Positions 54,494 through 61,944 of a DNA stretch of 64,000 nt are shown here, piece after piece. Source of the DNA: JADKBO01 sp965230345. GTDB taxonomy: Bacteria > Bacteroidota > Bacteroidia > Chitinophagales > Saprospiraceae. The stretch covers positions 806,001-870,000 of the forward strand of contig CBDDKR010000001.1 of NCBI GenBank assembly GCA_965230345.1, in the 5' to 3' direction. Position 1 is the first letter of the stretch, and every line of letters starts with the position of its first letter. The notes beneath the pieces were generated by a model. It did not search any database. It was given only the letters and a program-made list of their open reading frames with translations, and had not been told where the DNA came from. A program made the position numbers and the translations under genes.

Positions 54494-55360
54494 ATGTCAA
54501 CATTGGAAAGGTTAAAAATTATCGAATGCCCTCGTGATGCCATGCAAGGATTGCACGATTATATTCCTGCAGATGTGAAAGCACAATACATCAATAAACT
54601 TCTCAAAGTAGGATTTGATACCATTGATTTTGGAAGCTTTGTATCGCCAAAAGCAATTCCTCAGATGCGAGATACTGCCGAAGTATTGTCCATGTTGGAT
54701 TTAGATGCAACGGAGAGCAAATTGTTGGCAATTGTAGCTAATTTAAGAGGAGCGAATGATGCGATTCAATTTGATGAGATAACTTATCTAGGCTATCCAT
54801 TTAGTATTTCTGAGACATTTCAAATGAGAAATACAAATGCTACGATTCGAGAATCTCTTACTAGAGTGGAAGATATTTATGAGATATCTGAAAAAAACAA
54901 TAAAAAAATGGTTGTGTACTTGTCCATGGGTTTTGGGAATCCCTATGGAGATGAGTGGAATGTTGAAGTTTGCGCCAAATGGGTTGAGAAACTCAGTAAT
55001 ATGGGGATCAAAATTATGGCGTTGTCTGACACAATTGGAATTGCCAATGAAGAAAGTATTTCGTATTTATTTTCAAAGCTGATTCCAATGTATCCCGAAG
55101 TCGAAATTGGCGCGCACCTACATACAACTCCGACAACCTGGAAGGAAAAAGTGGAAGCGGCATACAATTCGGGGTGCAGAAGGTTTGATGGAGCCATTAA
55201 AGGTTATGGTGGTTGCCCTATGGCCAAAGATGATTTAACAGGTAATATGCCAACGGAAAATCTTATTTCTTATTTTGATAATCGCCAGATCGAACATGGA
55301 TTGAACTCCGATTTATTTATTGAGTCAATGTCCATTGCCAACGAAGTATTTCCGCATTGA
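54494..55360 (+). CDS. hydroxymethylglutaryl-CoA lyase family protein
   Basis: A 288-residue TIM-barrel enzyme of the HMGL-like family, which cleaves HMG-CoA to acetyl-CoA and acetoacetate in leucine degradation. IIECPRDAMQGL corresponds to the catalytic VGPRDGLQ loop. GAHLHTTP contains the metal-binding His pair. GCRRFDGAIKGYGGCPMA holds the essential Cys near the active site. The mitochondrial enzyme has GLGGCPYA in place of GYGGCPMA, so the substrate may be a variant. No other leucine-degradation genes are nearby. Confidence 0.85.
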   Translation: MSTLERLKIIECPRDAMQGLHDYIPADVKAQYINKLLKVGFDTIDFGSFVSPKAIPQMRDTAEVLSMLDLDATESKLLAIVANLRGANDAIQFDEITYLGYPFSISETFQMRNTNATIRESLTRVEDIYEISEKNNKKMVVYLSMGFGNPYGDEWNVEVCAKWVEKLSNMGIKIMALSDTIGIANEESISYLFSKLIPMYPEVEIGAHLHTTPTTWKEKVEAAYNSGCRRFDGAIKGYGGCPMAKDDLTGNMPTENLISYFDNRQIEHGLNSDLFIESMSIANEVFPH

Positions 55361-55388
55361 GATTTATTTGATTAATACTTTTGAAATG

Positions 55389-55417
55389 AAATGACGTTTC
55401 TGTCATTAAAATTTTTG
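55389..55417 (+). terminator. possible terminator of HMG-CoA lyase gene
   Basis: AATGAC and GTCATT pair around a 6-nt loop and a short T-run follows two bases after AAA. The stem is short, so this is tentative. Confidence 0.4.
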
Positions 55418-55427
55418 TGAGCTCACT

Positions 55428-55456
55428 TGGTTGAGTTTTTACAATTATTAATTTTG
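55428..55456 (+). promoter_or_regulatory. promoter of SNF2 ATPase gene
   Basis: -33 TTG (55428-55430 in TTGG) and -7 TAATTTTG (55449-55456), spaced 18 bp. The ATG lies 27 bp after the -7 box. Confidence 0.5.
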
Positions 55457-55482
55457 CGCCCCCATTTTAAAGGATAAGATAA

Positions 55483-58368
55483 ATGCGAACGACAATTGTT
55501 TATGGACTTCACTATATTGATTATATTCAATGCTACCTTCCTAGTGCTTACATCGCAGAGGTAAAGGACCATAAATTAGGCAAATTGCTTAAAAAAGCAA
55601 ATGTTGAAACTTTAGAATCTTATACCATTGCCTGGGAAAATACGGTTCATGAACAATTATTGAAGACTATTGAAATTCTTAGCCCTGAAAACATAGAATC
55701 CTATTTCAACCAGAATGGTAGAAAAAATAGCATTCAAAAATTGATTCAAGATAAAGAAGGGCTAAAGAGAATTCAGAAATTTGTCTTTAAGTATTTGACC
55801 TCTACCTTAGAATTGATCACATTACATAATTTGCCAGTTTGCTTGGAAGTTGAACACAAAATTCGACTAGAAGAAGTAAGGCTAAATATTACAAAAGATA
55901 GACTAATACCTCGCATCAAGTTTGTCCGAACTCAATTGGGGTTGAAATACGAATTATCTTTAATTTACAAAGATAATTCGATAAAACCATCTGAACACGA
56001 CGTCCATTTATTGACGGATTTGTCTGGCTGGGTTATTATAGATTACAAACTTTATAAACTTCAAGAAATTAATACGGCGAAGTTGCTTCCATTTATGAAA
56101 AAGGAATCGATTTTCATCCCTTCTCGTATCCAAGAAGATTACTTCAAGAAATTTATAAAAGACATTATAGGGCGAGTGGATTGTGAGGTGGAAGGATTTG
56201 ATCTTTTGGAAATTGATATTGAACCACAGCTAGAGCTAAAATTGATTGAAGATTTATTCGAAGGTTCATTTATTCTCGCACCCAAATTTATCTACAATGA
56301 TATTGAATTTTGGTCTTATGATATGGCCAAGCATAGAGTGAACCTGACCTTCGCCCCAGAATTGAAAGTCGAAGTTTATAAAAGAAGTTTTAAAATAGAA
56401 TCAGACTGGTTAAGTAACTTGAAGCAGTTAGGATTGTCCTCAAAGGGGCAGTATTGGGGATTAGAATCAGAAGATAAATTTGAAATTATCAGTTGGGTAA
56501 TCAGAAATGCAGATGACCTTAGAAAGAAGGGAATTCATATCAATCCACCATTGGTAAATGGTAAAATGGTTTCCCTAGAGCGATACGACATGGATTTATC
56601 ATTTCAAAAAAGAAACGATTGGTTCGATGTTCAGGCTGTCATTAAAGTAGGAGATGAAAGTATACTGTTTGCTGAATTATTAGAGTATATTGCGAATGAA
56701 GAACGGTTCTATCCGTTAGCTTCGGGTCGTGTGTTCATCATACCAATGGAATGGATGCAGAAATATTCGAAGATTTCGAAGTTTTCTAAAAAGACTAAAA
56801 ATGGAGTTCGAGTTTCTTCGACACACTTTACATTAATAGATCAATTAGAGGATTCTTCTAACAGTCAAAGGATGTATACCAATCCTATTGATCATAAAGT
56901 TTTTCCAATTAGTAAAAAATTAAACGCGAAATTACGTCCTTATCAAGATCGAGGTGCGCAATGGTTGATCAATCATTATGAAAATGATTTTGGAGCTCTC
57001 CTGGCTGATGATATGGGACTTGGAAAAACAATACAAACGATTGCTCTGTTATTGCATGCCAAAGATCAAGTGCAAAGTGATTCGAGCGCATCTCAAAAGA
57101 GGCAGTTGACCTTGTTTGATTCGGTTGAATTGTCTGGGAAAAAACCATTATGTGCATTGGTTATTCTTCCTTCAAGCTTAGTTTATAATTGGAGGGAAGA
57201 ATTACAAAAGTTTGCTCCATCATTGATGGTTACCGAATATAGAGGACCACAAAGACGCAATATACTTATTCAAGAATTTGATGTAATCTTGACTACTTAC
57301 CAAACGACTTCTCGGGATGTTGATCGTTTAAAAGGGATAGATTTTCACTTGATTATTCTCGATGAAAGCCATTATATCAAAAATAGGAAATCGGGTTTGT
57401 TCCAAAACATCAATAAATTATCAAGTCGCCATAAGGTATCCTTGAGTGGAACTCCAATTGAGAATTCTCTATCTGATCTTTATACCCAAATGGAATTCAT
57501 CAATCCTGATATCTTAGGTAGTTATGAATTCTTTAAAAAGCACTTTCAAATTCCAATTGAGAAAGGTGATGATGAGTCAACCCTAGATGATTTAAATGCA
57601 ATGTTGGACCCATTCATCCTGCGTCGTACAAAGGAAGAAGTGCTGAAAGATCTACCAGACTTGTCAGAATATATTGTCTACTCTGAAATGAGTGCTGATC
57701 AGTCCAAGATATATGAAGAAGAGAAATCCATTGCAAGAAATCACTTATTAGGTATTGGTCCAGAAGACAGGACGTATAAGATACATGTGTTCAATATGTT
57801 ACTTAGATTGAGAAAGTTATGTAATCATGCTTCGTTGATAAAGGATGGACCTGAGTTTGATAGCGGTAAGTTTAAAGATGTGACTGCATTTATTTCCAAT
57901 GTTGTAAAATCAGGCAATCATGCACTTGTATTTTCTTCGTTTATAGGTCAATTGGATTTGTATGTGGATTATTGCAAGTCCCAGGAGATCAATTATGAGC
58001 TTTTAACTGGTGCTACCAAAACGCATGAAAGAGAAGCTGCTATTGATCGATTTAACTCATCAGATGAGAGTACAATATTTTTTATTTCTCTTAAAGCAGG
58101 TGGCGTAGGATTGAATTTGACAAAGGCCAACTATGTGGCGATACTTGATCCATGGTGGAATCCATTTGCAGAAAGGCAAGCAATCGCAAGAGCACATAGA
58201 ATGGGACAAAATCAGAAAGTCTTGGTTTCGCGATTCATTACGAAGGGTAGTGTAGAAGAAAAAATGTTGAAATTGCAACAACAAAAATTGCAAGTGGCTG
58301 GAGGTATTGTCGATTTGGGATCTAATCCAGAAATCGAAAGTAGTTCGGTGGATTATTTTTTTGGTTAA
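55483..58368 (+). CDS. SNF2/HepA-type helicase-like ATPase
   Basis: A 961-residue protein. The C-terminal half (about 480-950) is a complete SNF2 motor: LRPYQDRGAQWLINH (Q motif), ADDMGLGKTIQT (Walker A), DESH in the DEAH position, SGTPIENSLSDL, then HALVFSSF and the LKAGGVGLNLTKANY helicase C motifs with ARAHRMGQ. The N-terminal 480 residues are a large domain of the bacterial SNF2 type without a visible SWIM zinc motif. Such proteins remodel DNA-protein complexes or recycle polymerase. It is a single gene. Confidence 0.88.
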   Translation: MRTTIVYGLHYIDYIQCYLPSAYIAEVKDHKLGKLLKKANVETLESYTIAWENTVHEQLLKTIEILSPENIESYFNQNGRKNSIQKLIQDKEGLKRIQKFVFKYLTSTLELITLHNLPVCLEVEHKIRLEEVRLNITKDRLIPRIKFVRTQLGLKYELSLIYKDNSIKPSEHDVHLLTDLSGWVIIDYKLYKLQEINTAKLLPFMKKESIFIPSRIQEDYFKKFIKDIIGRVDCEVEGFDLLEIDIEPQLELKLIEDLFEGSFILAPKFIYNDIEFWSYDMAKHRVNLTFAPELKVEVYKRSFKIESDWLSNLKQLGLSSKGQYWGLESEDKFEIISWVIRNADDLRKKGIHINPPLVNGKMVSLERYDMDLSFQKRNDWFDVQAVIKVGDESILFAELLEYIANEERFYPLASGRVFIIPMEWMQKYSKISKFSKKTKNGVRVSSTHFTLIDQLEDSSNSQRMYTNPIDHKVFPISKKLNAKLRPYQDRGAQWLINHYENDFGALLADDMGLGKTIQTIALLLHAKDQVQSDSSASQKRQLTLFDSVELSGKKPLCALVILPSSLVYNWREELQKFAPSLMVTEYRGPQRRNILIQEFDVILTTYQTTSRDVDRLKGIDFHLIILDESHYIKNRKSGLFQNINKLSSRHKVSLSGTPIENSLSDLYTQMEFINPDILGSYEFFKKHFQIPIEKGDDESTLDDLNAMLDPFILRRTKEEVLKDLPDLSEYIVYSEMSADQSKIYEEEKSIARNHLLGIGPEDRTYKIHVFNMLLRLRKLCNHASLIKDGPEFDSGKFKDVTAFISNVVKSGNHALVFSSFIGQLDLYVDYCKSQEINYELLTGATKTHEREAAIDRFNSSDESTIFFISLKAGGVGLNLTKANYVAILDPWWNPFAERQAIARAHRMGQNQKVLVSRFITKGSVEEKMLKLQQQKLQVAGGIVDLGSNPEIESSSVDYFFG

Positions 58369-58372
58369 GAAT

Positions 58373-58403
58373 GATTAGCTGAACTTAACTAATCTACTTT
58401 TTT
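58373..58403 (+). terminator. weak terminator candidate after SNF2 gene
   Basis: GATTAG and CTAATC pair around a 10-nt loop, with six T after TAC. Short stem, tentative. Confidence 0.3.
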
Positions 58404-58513
58404 GTTGTCGGTGAGTACATATTACGTTGAAAATTCAATAGCTTTTGTTGCGTCCTTTTACGGATTCTACTATACTTGGGTGAACATATGGTTGCACCTA
58501 TAAAACGAACAAT

Positions 58514-59095
58514 ATGATACAATTCAGAATTAAACTCTTAATTCTAGTTTATGTTATCTTTTTAACCACATCTTTTGGGCAAAATGAATGGACTTACATA
58601 AATAACAAATTAGAACAAGATGTACCACTTAATAGGAAGGATTTTGAAGATTTAGATTCTTTGGTTTCTATAGATTCTATTAATATTTTTCAATTTCGTA
58701 AAATTGCGAAGAGTGTGGTGTCCAATCTAAATGTTCTAGGATATAATTTTATTTTGGATTACGGAGAGTTATTCTATTTTATAAATCTAGATGTAAATAT
58801 TGGAGATGTCTTAGAGGGAAGAGAAACGAGGAACCACGTTTTATATAAAATTTTGAGTAATGTTAGTCACCCACAAGAACTCAACTCCTTGTCAGAGTAT
58901 GTTCTAAACTCAAATTTTTTGGATAGAGAGCTAAGCGAGTTTCAATTTAAGTTGTTAAAAGAATTATTACGCTCCTTGCCTTATCATAGGAAAATTGAAT
59001 ATTATAAAGCTAAATTGCGGCAAGATAAGATTAACTTATTGTTACAATCATCCTTCGAAAATATTAGTAAGAAAAAAGATCACATTAAAGACTGA
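58514..59095 (+). CDS. hypothetical secreted protein
   Basis: A 193-residue protein with a signal peptide (MIQFRIKLLILVYVIFLTTSFGQ). The mature part is helical and mixed in charge: ENEWTYINNKLEQD-like start, RKIAKSVVSNLNVLGYNF in the middle and a Lys-rich end. It has no known motif and no clear operon partner. Spacing to neighbours is over 100 bp upstream. Its stop codon overlaps the terminator shared with pepT. Confidence 0.5.
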   Translation: MIQFRIKLLILVYVIFLTTSFGQNEWTYINNKLEQDVPLNRKDFEDLDSLVSIDSINIFQFRKIAKSVVSNLNVLGYNFILDYGELFYFINLDVNIGDVLEGRETRNHVLYKILSNVSHPQELNSLSEYVLNSNFLDRELSEFQFKLLKELLRSLPYHRKIEYYKAKLRQDKINLLLQSSFENISKKKDHIKD

Positions 59096-59118
59096 TGCTA
59101 TAGTTATAACATCAGTCT
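59089..59118. terminator. shared terminator between hypothetical gene and pepT
   Basis: AGACTGATG pairs with CATCAGTCT around a 12-nt loop. A plus-strand T-rich tail and a minus-strand TTTAAT tail follow, so both convergent genes could stop here. Confidence 0.55.
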
Positions 59119-59127
59119 CATCGTTTA

Positions 59128-60360
59128 TTATCCTTTTCCTACAAGCTTGCAAATTTCCACAACCATGTCGACCGCTCTTTCCATATCTTGGACACATACC
59201 CACTCATGTTTTGAATGAATGGCTTTCATCCCTGTGAATAGGTTTGGACAGGGAAGTCCCATATGCGATAGAACAGCTCCATCGGTTCCCCCTCTTATAG
59301 ATTCTACTTGGGGATTGATTCCTATGTTTTTCATTGCTTGGACAGCATAATCGACAACGTAGGGATGTTGGTCCACAACATCTTTCATATTTCGGTATTG
59401 CTTCGATGTTTTTAAACTATACGACGAATTTGGGTAGTTTTTCAATACATCTTTACAAATAGAGTCCAACAATTCTGCATGATCTTTTAATTTTTCAGTT
59501 TCGAAATCCCTCAATATGAATTTGATTTCTGCGGATTCCATTTTTGCTTCTACCTTTATAGGATGGATGAATCCTTCTTTGTCTTTTGTTGTTTCGGGAG
59601 ATAATGTATTCTTTGGAAGAGCAGCTATAATGTCCGAAGCTATTTTTATAGAATTCTCCATTTTTCCTAAAGCACAACAAGGATGAGCCGAAACACCTTG
59701 AATATGTATGCTTGCGCCATCAGCTGAAAAATTTTCACTTTCCATCATTCCGACTTCACCACCATCTAGAGTATATCCGAAATCTGCTCCTAATTTATCC
59801 AGCTCTACATTCGCAACACCCTTACCAATTTCTTCGTCAGTAGTAAATAGTATTTTAATGTCACCATGTTTGATTGTTGGATCATTCTTAATTTGATGAA
59901 AAGCATCCATTATGATTGCTACTCCAGCTTTATCGTCACTACCTAAGAGGGTTAATCCACTGGCTGTAATAATGTCTTGCCCCATTTTTTCCTTCAAGTA
60001 GGGGTACTTTTCAGTCGTTATGACCTGAGTATTGTCGTCAGGTAGCACAATGTCCTGACCTTGATAATTCTCATGGACGATTGGTTTGACATCCTTGCCA
60101 CTACAGTCAGGAGCTGTGTCAAAATGGGCACAGAAAAACACCTTTTTCGTATCATGATCAACATTTGAAGGAAGGGTAGCATACACATAACCAGCATCAT
60201 TGGTTTCAGCAGGGATACCTAAGTCTTTGAGCTCTTGTAAGATAAGATTAGTCATATCTTTTTGCTTCATACTTGAAGGGAATGTATTGCTGGTTGGATC
60301 GGCTTCTGTATCTATTTGAACGTATTTTAAAAATCTATTTTTAACTGTATAATTCATCAA
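59128..60360 (-). CDS. pepT: peptidase T (tripeptide aminopeptidase)
   Basis: A 410-residue M20B zinc peptidase that removes N-terminal residues from tripeptides. Metal ligands are in CAHFDTAPDCSG (His), LLGSDDKAGVA (bridging Asp), TTDEEIGKG (catalytic Glu plus ligand), LDGGEVG and KHEWVCVQDME (last His). GIPAETND at the front is usual for the family. Start is MMNYTV; the second Met (3 bp later) may be the true one. MITE copy 4 lies 127 bp upstream. Confidence 0.93.
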   Translation of the reverse strand: MMNYTVKNRFLKYVQIDTEADPTSNTFPSSMKQKDMTNLILQELKDLGIPAETNDAGYVYATLPSNVDHDTKKVFFCAHFDTAPDCSGKDVKPIVHENYQGQDIVLPDDNTQVITTEKYPYLKEKMGQDIITASGLTLLGSDDKAGVAIIMDAFHQIKNDPTIKHGDIKILFTTDEEIGKGVANVELDKLGADFGYTLDGGEVGMMESENFSADGASIHIQGVSAHPCCALGKMENSIKIASDIIAALPKNTLSPETTKDKEGFIHPIKVEAKMESAEIKFILRDFETEKLKDHAELLDSICKDVLKNYPNSSYSLKTSKQYRNMKDVVDQHPYVVDYAVQAMKNIGINPQVESIRGGTDGAVLSHMGLPCPNLFTGMKAIHSKHEWVCVQDMERAVDMVVEICKLVGKG

Positions 60361-60762
60361 ATTAGGATTTGCATTTATAAAATGTAAAAATAGGGAAAAG
60401 CTAACAAAAAGGAATCCTTATTTATGCCTCATCTTGGCCTTTATGTAAAGATGTGATAGCGAATATTTGAATACTCTTTGATTTGTGAAGTGATTTGAAA
60501 ACTGTGTTCTATAGCGGAGTTCTTAAATCAACTTCTGTGTTATGCATCCAAAATACACCTCAACCGAGGTAGAATTTTTCTTTTCTAATATCATCTATAC
60601 AAGAAACAGAATAACTTAAGCCTGAATTCCATTTTTTAAGTCACTATTCGTGAACTGTTGAAAGTGCTTTCTGATAGGAGAATTTCAGCTTATTGTGCAA
60701 TAATAAACTTTAAGATAATCCCTGATTAGAATAGGATTTAATTACACGGTATAAGCTCTATC
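60361..60762. other. 402-bp intergenic region with deleted MITE copy
   Basis: No ORF. Its only recognisable feature is the 49-bp internally deleted element at 60487-60535. The region serves pepT as upstream and the endonuclease-like gene as downstream sequence, both on the minus strand. Confidence 0.5.
60487..60535 (+). repeat. MITE-like element, copy 4 (internally deleted, 49 bp)
   Basis: It begins with the 26 bases typical of the left end (GAAGTGATTTGAAAACTGTG) and then jumps to the right terminus TTAAATCAACTTC. TGT flanks both ends (60484-60486, 60536-60538). It therefore looks like a deletion derivative that kept both ends and moved as a unit, or lost its middle later. Confidence 0.75.
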
Positions 60763-61800
60763 TTAAGTTTTCTTGATTAGGTACATATAGACAGGAAAGT
60801 GATCACTGTATCCTCCTTGATATTTGTTTCCTGAAAAAGTCCTCATTGGATAGTCTTTATATTTACCGGTTTTTTGAATGAGGAACTTCTTATTGAATAC
60901 ATTGGCTTTGAAGAAATGGTAGCCGTCCTCATCTTCTAAGAAATTATTAGATATAACCAACTGATCAAATAAACTCCAATTGTCACGATATGCGTTCGAT
61001 CCCATCCCTCTACGATAGAAATCATACATTGGGTTGTACATACCAGTTTTCTTTGCTTTTTTCTTTTTGAATGCTCCTCCAAGATGGTTTTTAACAGAAT
61101 CGTTAGTCGGATCATCGTTCAAATCACCCATTACAATAATTTTGGATTCTGGGTTAATCTGAATTAATGAATCGACAATCTGTCTATTCAATTTAGCGGC
61201 AGCATTTCTTTTTGGTGCAGACCTTTGCTCTCCACCTCTTCTAGAAGGCCAATGGTTGACCATGATGTATACTTGCTCATCGTCTAAAATTCCTTCTACA
61301 TACAAAACATCACGTGTGAAAATTCGATCACCATCATCATCGTAAATGTAAAGCGGAATGTTTTTGGAGTGTGAAGGTTTGAAATGATTAGGATTATACA
61401 ATAACCCAACATCTATGCCTCTTTTATCCGGAGAATCGAAATGAATGATTTGATAGTTTCTATCTTTTATAGCAGGCTGATCAACTAAATCTTTTAATAC
61501 CTTAAAGTTCTCCACTTCTGAAACACCTAATACTGAAAGACCGCTAGGAACTGTTTTTGTTCCGATTTGTGAGATTACGAAAGCCATATTGGCAAGTTTT
61601 TCTTGATATCTCTCCAAAGTCCAAGAGTTTTTACCCTCAGGAAGGAATTCTTCGTCGCGTATTAGAGTATCATTTACCGTATCAAATAAGTTTTCCAAGT
61701 TGTAAAACCCTACAGTAAGTGCTTTGTAATCATTGGTTTGTGATAAGCCGTAACTTGTACTGAATAAGGTAAATAATAGAATAAAAAATAGATGTTTCAT
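60763..61800 (-). CDS. endonuclease/exonuclease/phosphatase family protein, exported
   Basis: A 345-residue protein with a signal peptide (MKHLFFILLFTLFSTSYGLS). The EEP fold is shown by FYNLENLFDTV (Asn/Glu metal site), GVSEVEN, MVNHWPSRRGG, VMGDLNDDP and SDHFPVYM. Secreted EEP proteins act on DNA, sugar or lipid phosphates. The substrate here is open. The frame extends to 61839, but 61800 is preferred because the signal peptide and a minus-strand -7 box TACTTTTG (61818-61825) lie there. Confidence 0.85.
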   Translation of the reverse strand: MKHLFFILLFTLFSTSYGLSQTNDYKALTVGFYNLENLFDTVNDTLIRDEEFLPEGKNSWTLERYQEKLANMAFVISQIGTKTVPSGLSVLGVSEVENFKVLKDLVDQPAIKDRNYQIIHFDSPDKRGIDVGLLYNPNHFKPSHSKNIPLYIYDDDGDRIFTRDVLYVEGILDDEQVYIMVNHWPSRRGGEQRSAPKRNAAAKLNRQIVDSLIQINPESKIIVMGDLNDDPTNDSVKNHLGGAFKKKKAKKTGMYNPMYDFYRRGMGSNAYRDNWSLFDQLVISNNFLEDEDGYHFFKANVFNKKFLIQKTGKYKDYPMRTFSGNKYQGGYSDHFPVYMYLIKKT

Positions 61801-61869
61801 TGTCTGCAATTTGACGCCAAAAGTATTTACTTTTTCCATAATATTTTAGTCGTAATATGAAATAATGGT

Positions 61870-61877
61870 TAGCTTTG
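61870..61877 (+). promoter_or_regulatory. -7 element of TonB-dependent receptor gene
   Basis: TAGCTTTG fits TAnnTTTG, 68 bp before the ATG. No clear -33 TTG is present. Confidence 0.45.
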
Positions 61878-61944
61878 CATTATTATTTGATGAGAGCTGT
61901 ATTACGATCATGTTGTATACAGTTTTAACCAACAATCAATAAGA

